Shown piece by piece: positions 51,076-60,937 of a DNA stretch of 64,000 bases. The translations under genes and the position numbers were made by a program. The first letter of the stretch is position 1. Every line of letters begins with the position of its first letter. The stretch spans positions 62,001 to 126,000 of the forward strand of contig NZ_BAAAUT010000003.1 of NCBI RefSeq assembly GCF_039534085.1, given 5' to 3'. This DNA is from Planomonospora_B alba. Lineage in GTDB: Bacteria > Actinomycetota > Actinomycetes > Streptosporangiales > Streptosporangiaceae. The notes beneath the pieces were generated by a model. The model had not been told where the DNA came from, ran no database searches, and saw only the letters and a list, made by a program, of their open reading frames with translations.

Positions 51076-51843
51076 TCAGCGGCCCGGTGAGACGAGGCCC
51101 GTCTCGTAGGCGTGGATCACGGCCTGGGTGCGGTCGCGCAGGCCGAGCTTGGCGAGCAGCCGGGCGACGTGGGTCTTCACGGTGTGCTCGGTGACCACGA
51201 GGGCGGCGGCGATCTCGGCGTTGGACAGGCCCCGGGCGATCAGGCGGAGCACCTCGGTCTCGCGCGGGGTGAGCGGTCCCGGTCCGGCTCCGAGCGGTCC
51301 CGGGCCGCTTTCCGGCCGCTGCCGCCGCCGCTGCCGGGAGAACTCCGCGATCAGCCGCCGGGTGATCTTCGGAGCGAGCAGGGCGTCGCCCCTGGCCACC
51401 GTGCGGACCGCCTCGGCCAGATCGTTCGCCCGGACGTCCTTGAGCAGGAACCCGCTCGCCCCCGCGGTGAGCGCGTCGTACACGTAGTCGTCCAGGTCGA
51501 ACGTGGTGATCATGATGATCCTTGCCGGTCCGTCCGCCAGGATCCGGCGGGCCGCCTCGATGCCGTCCATCTTCGGCATCCGGATGTCGAGCAGGACGAC
51601 GTCCGGGCGGGTCTCCCGCGCCAGCCGTACGGCCTCCGCGCCGTCGCCCGCGGCGCCCACCACGGCGAGGTCGGGCTGGGCGTCGAGCACCGCGGTGAAG
51701 CCCCGCAGCACGACCGGCTGGTCGTCGGCGACGAGCACCCGGACCGGGCCGCTGCGGGCGTGCGGGGCGGGATCCGCCCCAGGGGCGGTCGCGGTGTCCG
51801 CCGGGGGCCCGTCCCGGTGCCGGGAGGAGGGGGAGGCGGTCAT
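51076..51843 (-). CDS. NarL/LuxR-type response regulator
   Basis: A 255-residue protein. The receiver domain has the acidic pocket VLVADDQPVV and the phosphorylated Asp in VVLLDIRMPKMDG, with the Lys in LLKDV. The C-terminal LuxR helix-turn-helix is GLSNAEIAAALVVTEHTVKTHVARLLAKL. A 30-residue extension precedes the receiver domain. ATG 51841-51843 overlaps the stop of the kinase gene (ATGA), so kinase and regulator are coupled. Target genes unknown. Confidence 0.93.
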   Translation of the reverse strand: MTASPSSRHRDGPPADTATAPGADPAPHARSGPVRVLVADDQPVVLRGFTAVLDAQPDLAVVGAAGDGAEAVRLARETRPDVVLLDIRMPKMDGIEAARRILADGPARIIMITTFDLDDYVYDALTAGASGFLLKDVRANDLAEAVRTVARGDALLAPKITRRLIAEFSRQRRRQRPESGPGPLGAGPGPLTPRETEVLRLIARGLSNAEIAAALVVTEHTVKTHVARLLAKLGLRDRTQAVIHAYETGLVSPGR

Positions 51844-53039
51844 TCCAGCGGGAGCCCGATCCGGATCAGGAAGCCGCCGTTCGGGCCGGCGCCGGCGGTG
51901 AACCAGCCGCCGAGCGCCAGGGCGCGCTCGCGCATGCCGACCAGTCCGTGCCCGCCGGAGTCCTCGGCTGCGGGGCCGGGACCGTCGTCGGCGATCCGCA
52001 GCGCCAGCAGGGCGGGGCGGTAGGCGATCTCGATCGAGACCCGCGCGCCCGGCGCGTGCACGCGGGCGTTGGTCAGCGCCTCCTGGACGATCCGGTAGGC
52101 GGAGACGTCCACCGCCTGCGGGAGCGGGACAGGCTCCCCGACCACGTCCAGGTCCACCTCGCCGCCGTGCTGCCCGATCAGCTCGGGCAGGCGCTGCAGC
52201 CCCGGCTGGGGCGCGGTCTCCGGCCCGGTGGGGACGTCGGCGCGCAGCACGCCGAGCAGGCGGCGCATCTCGGTGAGCGTGTTGCGGGCGCTCGAGGCGA
52301 TCTCCGCGAACTCCTGCTTCGCCCGGTCGTCGAGGTCGGGGATCGTGTAGGGGGCGGTCTCGGCCTGGACGGCCACCATGGAGATCGAGTGGGCCACGAT
52401 GTCGTGCATCTCCCGGGCGATCCTGGCCCGCTCGGCGGCGGCCGCCTGCACCGCCGCCTGCTCCCGCAGGGCCTCCAGGCCGTCGGCCCGGACCTCCTCG
52501 ATCTCCGTGCGGCTGCGCCGTACGTCGGACAGGAGCGCGGTGGCGAGCACCGCGCCCAGCAGGGCCGTGAAGAGGAGGAGGGCGTCGCCGCCGAGCGGGG
52601 AGTACCCGGAGAAGGGGGCGGGCAGGGAGGAGAGGGGGCCGAGGACCCCCACGGCGGCGAGCAGCCCGCCGACGCAGGCCGTGAGCGCCCACGCGGCAGG
52701 ACGGCGGAGCACGCGGAGGACCGTGTAGAAGGAGAGCAGCCCCGACAGGCCGATCGAGATCGGGGGCGGGAACAGCGTCCCGGTGAGCGCCAGTCCCACG
52801 GCGCCGAAGAAGGTGAGGATGACGGCGAGCCACGGCTGGGAGCGGCGGATCGCCAGGGGGGCGGTGGCCAGCAGGGCGGCCCCGGTGGGCAGGATCCCCT
52901 CGCGTGCGACCTCCAGGAACGCGAGCAAGGCGAGGGCGCCGGCCGCGGCGAGATCGGCGAGCGGTGAGGCCAGGGCCCGCCTGACGTCGAAGGCGGCCAC
53001 CCGTTCCTCCGCTCTGACCAGTTTGGCGGTGATGTCCAT
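51840..53039 (-). CDS. NarL-type sensor histidine kinase
   Basis: A 399-residue protein. Five or six membrane helices (residues about 25-170) are followed by a HisKA_3 domain with the acceptor His in REMHDIVAHS, then an intact HATPase domain (N-box EALTNARVHAPG, G1-box ADDGPGPA, and GGHGLVGMRERA). It pairs with the response regulator overlapping its 3' end. It provides a good internal comparison for the worn kinase at 1-1392. Confidence 0.93.
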   Translation of the reverse strand: MDITAKLVRAEERVAAFDVRRALASPLADLAAAGALALLAFLEVAREGILPTGAALLATAPLAIRRSQPWLAVILTFFGAVGLALTGTLFPPPISIGLSGLLSFYTVLRVLRRPAAWALTACVGGLLAAVGVLGPLSSLPAPFSGYSPLGGDALLLFTALLGAVLATALLSDVRRSRTEIEEVRADGLEALREQAAVQAAAAERARIAREMHDIVAHSISMVAVQAETAPYTIPDLDDRAKQEFAEIASSARNTLTEMRRLLGVLRADVPTGPETAPQPGLQRLPELIGQHGGEVDLDVVGEPVPLPQAVDVSAYRIVQEALTNARVHAPGARVSIEIAYRPALLALRIADDGPGPAAEDSGGHGLVGMRERALALGGWFTAGAGPNGGFLIRIGLPLE

Positions 53040-53081
53040 GGTGGGCGATTCTTCCGGCCGGCGTGCCGCGTGTCGTCAATC

Positions 53082-53417
53082 TCAGGAGCGACCTTGCAGC
53101 AGGCGCAGGGCCTTCTCCTTCTCGAAGTCCAGGGCCCGGCGCGGGGCCTGCAGCCGTCCGATCCGCAGCCCGAACTCCCGTACGGCCTGCGCCACGGCGG
53201 GCTCGGCCAGCACCCGCAGCGCGAAGGCCAGCTCGCCCGGGGAGACGTCGAACCGCTTCTCCAGCTCCACGCCCTGCGCCACGGCGGACAGCTCCTCCGG
53301 GCCGAAGCGCCGGTGCGCGCCCCGCTCCCTGACCGGCGGGAGCAGGCCCAGCGCCTCGCGGTAGCGGAGCATCCGGGGGGACATGCCCAGTCGCCGGGCG
53401 GCCTCGGTGATTCGCAT
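53082..53417 (-). CDS. MerR-family transcriptional regulator
   Basis: A 111-residue protein. The winged helix-turn-helix begins MRITEAARRLGMSPRMLRYRE and is followed by HRRFGPEEL, then a short coiled-coil without metal-binding Cys, so an unusual ligand or none is expected. It is divergent from ahcY with 102 bases between. A TAAGAT -10 element seven bases before the ATG predicts a leaderless mRNA, and an inverted repeat surrounds that -10, suggesting self-control. Confidence 0.85.
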   Translation of the reverse strand: MRITEAARRLGMSPRMLRYREALGLLPPVRERGAHRRFGPEELSAVAQGVELEKRFDVSPGELAFALRVLAEPAVAQAVREFGLRIGRLQAPRRALDFEKEKALRLLQGRS

Positions 53418-53419
53418 CT

Positions 53420-53435
53420 TGACAATCTTATGTCA
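53420..53435. promoter_or_regulatory. MerR-type operator overlapping the merR -10
   Basis: TGACA (53420-53424) and TGTCA (53431-53435) form an inverted repeat with a six-base spacer. On the minus strand that spacer is TAAGAT, the -10 box of the MerR gene, so a dimer bound here would sit on its own promoter. A TTGACA at 53419-53424 on the plus strand could also serve as -35 for ahcY, but no good -10 is spaced correctly. Confidence 0.5.
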
Positions 53436-53476
53436 GTTTCGGGCCGGACGGTGTGCATCCGGTGAGCGGGCGCGTC

Positions 53477-53482
53477 TACACT
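53477..53482 (+). promoter_or_regulatory. Probable -10 box of ahcY
   Basis: TACACT fits TANNNT. The predicted start lies about 30 bases before ATG 53520, and GAGGGG in the leader (53504-53509) is the ribosome-binding site. Confidence 0.45.
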
Positions 53483-53519
53483 CGCAGGCGTCGACTATCC
53501 GCAGAGGGGTAAACAGCAC

Positions 53520-54947
<1,428 letters not shown>

Positions 54948-54991
54948 ACCCCTCGCGGTCCGCGCCGCGGGCCACGAGGACGGCTCCATCC

Positions 54992-55018
54992 GGGCCCCCG
55001 CGACGGTCGCGGGGGCCC
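54992..55018. terminator. 12-bp hairpin between the two ahcY genes
   Basis: GGGCCCCCGCGA (54992-55003) pairs with 55007-55018 around a CGG loop, between the stop of ahcY and the start of the second gene. There is no T-tract, so read-through is possible. Confidence 0.6.
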
Positions 55019-55041
55019 TCGGGCTACCAGGGGAGAGTGAC

Positions 55042-56283
55042 GTGGACAGGGCGCTGGCGGAGGCCGGGGAGCGGCGGATCGGCTGGGCGGCGCGGGCGAT
55101 GCCGGTGCTGACCGCGCTCGGGGAGCGCTTCGCGGCGGAGCGCCCGCTGGAGGGCTGGCGGATCGCCGCGTGCCTGCACGTCACCGCCGAGACCGCGGTG
55201 CTGGTGGGGGCGCTGCGGGCCGGCGGCGCCGAGATCGCGCTGGCCGCCTCCAACCCGCTGTCCACCCAGGACGACGTCGCGCAGGCGCTGGGCGAGTACG
55301 GCATCGCGGTCCACGCGCGGGCCGGGGTGGACCGGGAGACCTACTACCGGCACATCCACCGGGCGCTCGACATCGCCCCCGGGCTCGTCCTCGACGACGG
55401 CTGCGACCTGGTGAACACCCTGCACACCGAGCGGACCGAGCTGCTCGACGGGGTCCGCGGCGGCTGCGAGGAGACCACGACCGGGATCATCCGCCTGCGG
55501 CAGATGACCGCGGAGGCGGCTCTGCGCTTCCCGGTGGTCGCGGTCAACGACACCCGGACCAAGCGGATGTTCGACAACCGGTACGGCACCGGCCAGTCCA
55601 CCGTCGACGGCATCATGCGGGCCACCAACACCCTGCTGGCGGGCAAGACCGTGGTGGTCGCCGGCTTCGGCTACTGCGGCCGGGGCGTGGCCGAGCGGGC
55701 CCGGGGCCTCGGCGCGCGGGTGGTGGTCACCGAGATCGACCCGGTCAAGGCGCTGGACGCCTCGCTGCAGGGCTACGAGGTGCGGCCGATGGCCGCCGCG
55801 GCGCGGGAGGGGGACGTGTTCGTCACGGTCACCGGGAACCGCGACGTGATCAGGGGCGAGCACCTGGCCGTGATGAAGGACGGCGCGATCCTGGCCAACG
55901 CGGGCCACTTCGACGTCGAGATCGACGTGCGGGCCCTGGACGAGCTGGCGCAGGCCGTACACCGGGGGGTGCGGGCGAACACCGACGAGTACGTCCTCGC
56001 CGACGGCCGCCGCCTGCTGCTGCTCGCCGAGGGCCGCCTGGTCAACCTCACGGCCGCGGAGGGGCATCCGGCGGCCGTCATGGACATGTCCTTCTCCGCG
56101 CAGGCGCTCGCGCTCGCCTGGCTGGTCCGGGAGCACGCGCTGCTGGCGCCCGGCGTCTACGACGTGCCCGAGGAGGTCGACGTGGAGGTCGCGCGGCTCA
56201 AGCTGGCCGCAGCGGGCATCGAGGTGGACGAGCTGACGGCCGAGCAGGAGCGGTACCTGCACTCCTGGCGGAGCGGCTCGTAG
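55042..56283 (+). CDS. S-adenosylhomocysteinase-like protein, short form
   Basis: A 413-residue paralog of the neighbouring enzyme. It keeps the NAD loop VAGFGYCGRGVA, the substrate segment SNPLSTQDDVAQAL and the Lys/Asp pair in NDTRTKRMFDNRYG. It lacks the long-form insert and its C-terminus (EQERYLHSWRSGS) lacks the KPDHYRY tail that reaches into the neighbouring subunit's NAD site in the long form. It resembles the short AHCY of archaea and thermophiles. It may act on a different nucleoside adduct. GGGGAG before GTG 55042 gives a good start. Confidence 0.87.
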   Translation: MDRALAEAGERRIGWAARAMPVLTALGERFAAERPLEGWRIAACLHVTAETAVLVGALRAGGAEIALAASNPLSTQDDVAQALGEYGIAVHARAGVDRETYYRHIHRALDIAPGLVLDDGCDLVNTLHTERTELLDGVRGGCEETTTGIIRLRQMTAEAALRFPVVAVNDTRTKRMFDNRYGTGQSTVDGIMRATNTLLAGKTVVVAGFGYCGRGVAERARGLGARVVVTEIDPVKALDASLQGYEVRPMAAAAREGDVFVTVTGNRDVIRGEHLAVMKDGAILANAGHFDVEIDVRALDELAQAVHRGVRANTDEYVLADGRRLLLLAEGRLVNLTAAEGHPAAVMDMSFSAQALALAWLVREHALLAPGVYDVPEEVDVEVARLKLAAAGIEVDELTAEQERYLHSWRSGS

Positions 56284-56443
56284 CCGTGCCCGCCGCGGGA
56301 CCGGCCGGGGCGCGCGGGCCACGGCCCGGCAACGGGCGCGGCCAGGTCCCGGGAACGCGCGCGTGGGCCGTGCGGACAGGCGTGGGCCCGCCGGCCGGGG
56401 CGGGGGTGGCGCGGAGGGGCGGGCGCTCGTCCCGCCGGGGCCG

Positions 56444-57076
56444 TCACCCGGCCTGCAGCTCCCGCATGCGGCGGATCTCCGCGCTCTGGGTCGCGATCAC
56501 GTCGGTGGCGAGCTCCTCGATCCTGATGTGCGACCCGCCGGTCAGCACCTGCTCGGACATCGTGAGCGCGCCCTGGTGGTGGGCGATCATGAGCTGGAGG
56601 AAGAGCCGGTCGAACTCCTCGCCGGAGGCGGCCTTCAGGGCCTCCAGCTGCTCCGGCGTGGCCATGCCCGGCATGCCGTCGTGGCGGGCGTGGTGGTCGG
56701 GGACCCGCTGCCCCTGCTGCTGGAGCCAGGAGGTCATGAACTGGATCTCCGGCTTCTGGGCGTCCTCGATGCGCGAGGCCAGGCCCTTCAGCGTGGCCGA
56801 GCGGGCGCGGGCCGGGGCCAGCGCCGCCATGTCGATCGCCTGCCGGTGGTGGACGATCATGTCCTGGACGTACGTCACGTCCGCGGCGTTGGCGGTCGGG
56901 GAGGGCACGAGCGTGGCGGCCTCGTCCGGGCCGACCGTCCGGGCGGCCTCGCCGGGTCTGCCGGGCACGATGACCGGGGCGGTCGGGCCGGCCGCGCGCG
57001 GCTCGGACGGCTCGTCGCCGCTGCAGGCGGTGAGGGAAAGGGTCAGGGCGGCCAGAAGGGCGAGCGCGGCGCGCAC
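56444..57076 (-). CDS. DUF305 lipoprotein
   Basis: A 210-residue secreted protein. The signal peptide (RAALALLAALTLSLTAC) ends in a lipobox LTAC followed by SG, so it should be a lipoprotein. The DUF305 domain has two characteristic His-rich segments (DMIVHHRQAIDMA and LMIAHHQGALTMSEQ), probably metal-binding. I chose GTG 57074-57076 because AGGAG precedes it. On the minus strand the promoter is -35 TTTACT (plus 57135-57140) and -10 TAGAGT (plus 57111-57116), 18 bases apart. It is divergent from an LVIVD-repeat protein, a known pairing. Confidence 0.86.
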   Translation of the reverse strand: MRAALALLAALTLSLTACSGDEPSEPRAAGPTAPVIVPGRPGEAARTVGPDEAATLVPSPTANAADVTYVQDMIVHHRQAIDMAALAPARARSATLKGLASRIEDAQKPEIQFMTSWLQQQGQRVPDHHARHDGMPGMATPEQLEALKAASGEEFDRLFLQLMIAHHQGALTMSEQVLTGGSHIRIEELATDVIATQSAEIRRMRELQAG

Positions 57077-57110
57077 CCGTTCTCCTCTCGGAATGGGCTC
57101 GTGGCGGAAG

Positions 57111-57140
57111 ACTCTAGTCGCGCTCCGGCTCACCAGTAAA
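57111..57140 (-). promoter_or_regulatory. Promoter of the DUF305 gene
   Basis: On the minus strand TTTACT (-35) and TAGAGT (-10) are separated by 18 bases, about 35 bases before the GTG. The remaining divergent region to 57257 is lower in GC (for example 57148-57180) and carries the CCCCTTATGGGG inverted repeat at 57224-57235, a possible site for the other gene. Confidence 0.5.
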
Positions 57141-57257
57141 GACGGCAAGTCGGAAATATCTACTGACACTGTGACACCTTGTACGGCCGACCGTTCGGGA
57201 TGAACGATTCAGTCATTTATGCGCCCCTTATGGGGAGCGTGGCAAGGAGGTTCACGA

Positions 57258-58679
57258 GTGTTCACCCCCTACGGAAGACGCCTCACCCGGCGCCTCCTGA
57301 TCGCGACCGGGGTCGCCGCGCTGACCGCGCTGTCCACGGTGCCCGCCCAGGCGGCCGACATCCCGGCGCCCGGCGAGATCGTCAAGAGCTCCAACATCGA
57401 GCACGTCCTCAACGTGCCGAAGCCGGCGGAGCTGACGGACATCCACACCGACATGGCCTTCCAGGGCGACTACGCCTACGTCGGCAACTACAGCGGCTTC
57501 TCCATCTACGACATCCGCAAGCCGAAGAAGGCGTCCCTGGTCAGCTCGGTCGTCTGCCCCGGCGGGCAGATGGACGTGTCGGTCTACGGGAACCTGCTCT
57601 TCGGCGCGGTCGACTCCTCCCGCAGCGACGACTCCTGCAACAGCACCGGCCAGCCGGCGTCGGTGAAGGAGTCCTGGGAGGGCATCCGGATCTTCGACAT
57701 CAGCGACAAGCGGAACCCCAAGTACATCAAGGCGGTCGAGACCAACTGCGGCTCGCACACGCTGACCCTGGTGCCGGGCAAGGGCCGCGACCGGCGGAAC
57801 GTCTACGTCTACGTCTCCTCCTACAGCCCCTCGGCCAGCTTCCCGGACTGCCAGCCGCCGCACGACCTGATCTCGATCATCAAGGTGCCGCTGCACAGGC
57901 CGGCCGAGGCCGCGGTCGTCGCCACGCCGAACCTCTTCCCCGACGGCGGCAACCCCGGTGAGAACCTGCCGTACCCGGAGCGCACGTCGGCCACCACCGG
58001 CTGCCACGACATCACGGCCTACCCGGAGAAGGACATCGCCGCCGGAGCCTGCATGGGCGAAGGCATCCTGATGGACATCTCCGACCCGGTGAACCCCAAG
58101 GTCACCCAGACGGTCCGCGACGACGAGAACTTCGCCTTCTGGCACTCGGCGACCTTCAACAACGCGGGCACCAAGGTCGTCTTCACCGACGAGCTCGGCG
58201 GCGGCACCCAGGCCACCTGCAACGAGGCCATCGGCCCCAACCGCGGCGCCAACGCCTACTTCGACCTCGTCCACGGCAAGCTCGTCTTCAAGAGCTACTT
58301 CAAGATCGCCCGCCACCAGGCCGACACCGAGAACTGCGTCGCCCACAACGGCTCGCTGATCCCGGTCAAGGGCAAGGACATCATGGTCCAGGCCTGGTAC
58401 CAGGGCGGCATCTCGGTCGTGGACTTCACCGACTCGGCCAACCCCAGGGAGATCGCCTTCTTCGAGCGCGGCCCCGACGACACCGCTCCGGCGCTGAGCG
58501 GCGGCTTCTGGTCCGCCTACTACTACAACGGCCACATCTACGGCAGCGACTTCAACCTCGGCCTCGACATCCTGAAGATCAACGACCCGCGGACGAGGTC
58601 GGCCGAGGGCGTCAGGTCCGACATCCTGAACGCGCAGACCCAGCAGTCCTACCGCGACCGCGGGCACGGGCACCACTGA
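57258..58679 (+). CDS. Secreted LVIVD-repeat beta-propeller protein
   Basis: A 473-residue protein. A signal peptide (about residues 1-34; twin-Arg in GRRLTRRLLIATGVAAL, cleaved near AQA-A) precedes repeated beta-propeller blades with the LVIVD pattern (SGFSIYDIRKPKKASLV, EGIRIFDISDKRNPKY, EGILMDISDPVNPKV, GGISVVDFTDSANPREI). Several Cys may form disulphides. It is probably exported by the Tat path, and acts outside the cell. AAGGAGG seven bases before GTG 57258 sets the start. Function unknown; the divergent DUF305 neighbour may work with it. Confidence 0.83.
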   Translation: MFTPYGRRLTRRLLIATGVAALTALSTVPAQAADIPAPGEIVKSSNIEHVLNVPKPAELTDIHTDMAFQGDYAYVGNYSGFSIYDIRKPKKASLVSSVVCPGGQMDVSVYGNLLFGAVDSSRSDDSCNSTGQPASVKESWEGIRIFDISDKRNPKYIKAVETNCGSHTLTLVPGKGRDRRNVYVYVSSYSPSASFPDCQPPHDLISIIKVPLHRPAEAAVVATPNLFPDGGNPGENLPYPERTSATTGCHDITAYPEKDIAAGACMGEGILMDISDPVNPKVTQTVRDDENFAFWHSATFNNAGTKVVFTDELGGGTQATCNEAIGPNRGANAYFDLVHGKLVFKSYFKIARHQADTENCVAHNGSLIPVKGKDIMVQAWYQGGISVVDFTDSANPREIAFFERGPDDTAPALSGGFWSAYYYNGHIYGSDFNLGLDILKINDPRTRSAEGVRSDILNAQTQQSYRDRGHGHH

Positions 58680-58746
58680 CCACCGGCCGGTGAGCGGTTC
58701 ACGGCCGCGGCCGTGACCGATCGCCCCTGACCGCCTCCCATCGCCT

Positions 58747-58780
58747 CCGAGGGGGCGGCGGACTCCCGCCGCCCCCTCGG
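58747..58780. terminator. 15-bp perfect hairpin between convergent genes
   Basis: CCGAGGGGGCGGCGG (58747-58761) pairs perfectly with 58766-58780 around an ACTC loop. It lies between the LVIVD and RDD genes, which converge here, so it is probably a bidirectional terminator. Confidence 0.75.
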
Positions 58781-58797
58781 TGCGCGTCCGGCAGACG

Positions 58798-59751
58798 TCA
58801 GGCCGGCGGGCGCGGGCCGCCCGCCGGCCCCGTGGACACGGCGGCGGGGTGCGGTCCTGCGGATGCGGGCCCGGGCACGGCGGGATGCGGCCCTGCGGGC
58901 GCTGCGGTGGAGGAAACGGCGGTGTACGGCGCGGCGGTGTGCACCGGCGCCAGGTGCGGCGCCGCGTACGGCGGGACCTGCTGGGCGGAGGCCCGCCGGG
59001 CCTCCGCCCGCCGCGTCAGCCGCTCCAGGTGCCGGCGGCGCCGCTCGGCCAGGACCGCCGAGAGGTAGGCGTACGGCGGCACGCCGGGCGGCGGAGGCGG
59101 GGAGACGAAGGCCGCGGTCTGCGCCGCGATGCGCGTGCCCATCTCCTGCTGGACGGCCGGGGACAGCTCGGGCAGGCGGGCGAGGTACTGCCGGGCGGTG
59201 TGGATCAGATCCTCGGGCAGCCGGGACAGCTCGATCCTCGCCGCCCACGCGGCCAGCAGGGGCGGCATCTCCGGAGGCGGCGCGGTGCGCCGCGGACCGC
59301 GCTCGGAGATCACCATCGTCCCGGCGAAGACGTCGCCGAGCCGCTTGCCCTTCGCCGACAGCAGCGAGCTGATGACGGCCGGGCCGCCGGTGAGCAGGTA
59401 GATCTCGACGAAGCCGGCCAGGGCGCGGAAGAGCGACTGGCGGAACATCACGGGGCCGCCGTCCTCGCTCACCACCCGCAGGCCGAGGGCGAGCTTGCCC
59501 AGGCTCCGCCCCCGGGTCAGCGTCTCCGCCAGCACGGGGTATCCCACGAAGACCAGCACGATGAACAGGATCGTGAGCGCCGTGGCCAGCGAGTCGTCCG
59601 TGACGGTGGCGGTGCGCGCGACCAGGAGCAGGACGCCGATCACCGTCGCGGCCTGCACGGCGAGGTCGACCAGGAGGGCGGCGGCCCGGATCGGGAGCTG
59701 TGCGGGCGAGACGTCCAGGACGACGGCGTCACCGGTTACCAGATCGGACAC
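58798..59751 (-). CDS. RDD-family membrane protein
   Basis: A 317-residue protein. The RDD domain is at the N-terminus with the Arg in QLPIRAAALLVDLAVQ and further motifs TRGRSLGKLALGLRVV and KGKRLGDVFAG. Two to three membrane helices are present, and the last 90 residues are a Pro/Ala/Gly/His-rich tail. RDD proteins of this type lie beside stage II sporulation protein M homologs in actinobacteria, as here. A TAGGGT -10 element six bases before GTG 59749-59751 suggests a leaderless message. Function unknown. Confidence 0.85.
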   Translation of the reverse strand: MSDLVTGDAVVLDVSPAQLPIRAAALLVDLAVQAATVIGVLLLVARTATVTDDSLATALTILFIVLVFVGYPVLAETLTRGRSLGKLALGLRVVSEDGGPVMFRQSLFRALAGFVEIYLLTGGPAVISSLLSAKGKRLGDVFAGTMVISERGPRRTAPPPEMPPLLAAWAARIELSRLPEDLIHTARQYLARLPELSPAVQQEMGTRIAAQTAAFVSPPPPPGVPPYAYLSAVLAERRRRHLERLTRRAEARRASAQQVPPYAAPHLAPVHTAAPYTAVSSTAAPAGPHPAVPGPASAGPHPAAVSTGPAGGPRPPA

Positions 59752-59830
59752 GACTCGACCCTACCGCCCGCGGTCCCGTGCGGCTCCGCCGCGTCGCGGC
59801 CCGCCTCCTGCGCCGAATAGGCTCCCGTCT
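59752..59830. promoter_or_regulatory. Divergent leaderless promoters (RDD / SpoIIM)
   Basis: A 79-base gap. Minus strand: TAGGGT (plus 59758-59763) ends six bases before the RDD start. Plus strand: TAGGCT (59818-59823) ends seven bases before GTG 59831. Neither gene has a Shine-Dalgarno sequence. Confidence 0.6.
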
Positions 59831-60823
59831 GTGGACATCGACGCCTTCGTTACCGTGCACCAGCCGACCTGGGACCGCCTGGACGAGCTGGTGCGGCGGC
59901 GCCGGTCCCTCGACGGCGCGGAGGTCGACGAGCTGGTCGAGCTCTACGAGCGGGTCTCGACGCACCTGTCCATCGTGCGCTCGTCCTCGCGCGACGCGCT
60001 GCTGATCGGGCGGCTGTCGTCCCTGGTCGCCCGGGCCCGCTCGGCCGTCACCGGGGCGCACGCCCCGGCCTGGCGGGAGTTCGCCCGGTTCTGGACGGTC
60101 TCCTTCCCGGTCGTCGCCTACCGTGCCTGGCGCTGGTGGCTGGGGGCCGCGCTCGCCTCCACGGCGGTCGCCGTGGTCGTCGGCGCGTGGGTGGCGGGCA
60201 ACCCCGAGGTGCAGGCGGCGATCGGGACCCCGGAGGAGATCCGGCAGCTCGTCGAGCACGACTTCGCCGACTACTACAGCGCGAACCCCGCGGGCTCATT
60301 CGCCGCGCACGTGTGGATCAACAACGCCTGGGTGGCGGCGCAGTGCATCGCGTTCTCGATCCTGCTGGGCGTGCCGATCCTGTACGTCCTGTGGCAGAAC
60401 GCGCTCAACGTCGGGCTCACCGGCGGCCTCATGGCCGCGGCGGGCAAGAGCGACGTCTTCTTCGGCCTGATCACCCCGCACGGGCTGCTGGAGCTCACCG
60501 CGGTCTTCCTGGCGGCGGGGGCGGGCATGAAGCTGGGCTGGACCGCGATCGACCCCGGGCCGCGCCCGCGCGGGCAGGCGCTGGCCGAGCAGGGCCGCGC
60601 GATCGTGAGCGTCGCGCTGGGCCTGGTCGCCGTGCTGTTCCTGTCGGGCCTGATCGAGGCGCTGGTCACGCCCTCCCCGCTGCCCACGTGGGCGCGGATC
60701 GGCATCGGTGTGCTCGCCGAGGCGGCCTTCCTCGGCTACGTGGTGTACTTCGGCCGCCGGGCCGTACGGGAGGGCGAGAGCGGCGACGTCGAGCGGCCCC
60801 CGGACGTCGCCCCGGCGGCCTGA
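59831..60823 (+). CDS. Stage II sporulation protein M-like membrane protein
   Basis: A 330-residue protein. The N-terminal about 100 residues are helical and charged (VDIDAFVTVHQPTWDRLDELVRRRR). Five to six membrane helices follow, with SpoIIM-like segments (NNAWVAAQCIAFSILLGVP, GLITPHGLLELTAVFLAAG). In sporulating Firmicutes SpoIIM recruits peptidoglycan hydrolases; in actinobacteria its role is not established. It is divergent from the RDD protein, a conserved pairing. Confidence 0.86.
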   Translation: MDIDAFVTVHQPTWDRLDELVRRRRSLDGAEVDELVELYERVSTHLSIVRSSSRDALLIGRLSSLVARARSAVTGAHAPAWREFARFWTVSFPVVAYRAWRWWLGAALASTAVAVVVGAWVAGNPEVQAAIGTPEEIRQLVEHDFADYYSANPAGSFAAHVWINNAWVAAQCIAFSILLGVPILYVLWQNALNVGLTGGLMAAAGKSDVFFGLITPHGLLELTAVFLAAGAGMKLGWTAIDPGPRPRGQALAEQGRAIVSVALGLVAVLFLSGLIEALVTPSPLPTWARIGIGVLAEAAFLGYVVYFGRRAVREGESGDVERPPDVAPAA

Positions 60824-60937
60824 CGCCCCGCGAGGAGGCCCGGTGGCAGCCTGACGTTCCTCCCGGGCCTGTCCGCCTCCCGCTTTCCCGACCTGTCCGC
60901 CGCCCGCGCCGGTCCGGCCTTTCCGCCCGCACCGCGA

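Noticed and set aside
53436..53519. S-adenosylhomocysteine riboswitch before ahcY
   Set aside because: The leader predicted from the TACACT box is only about 30 bases, too short for the known aptamer, and no matching stems were seen.
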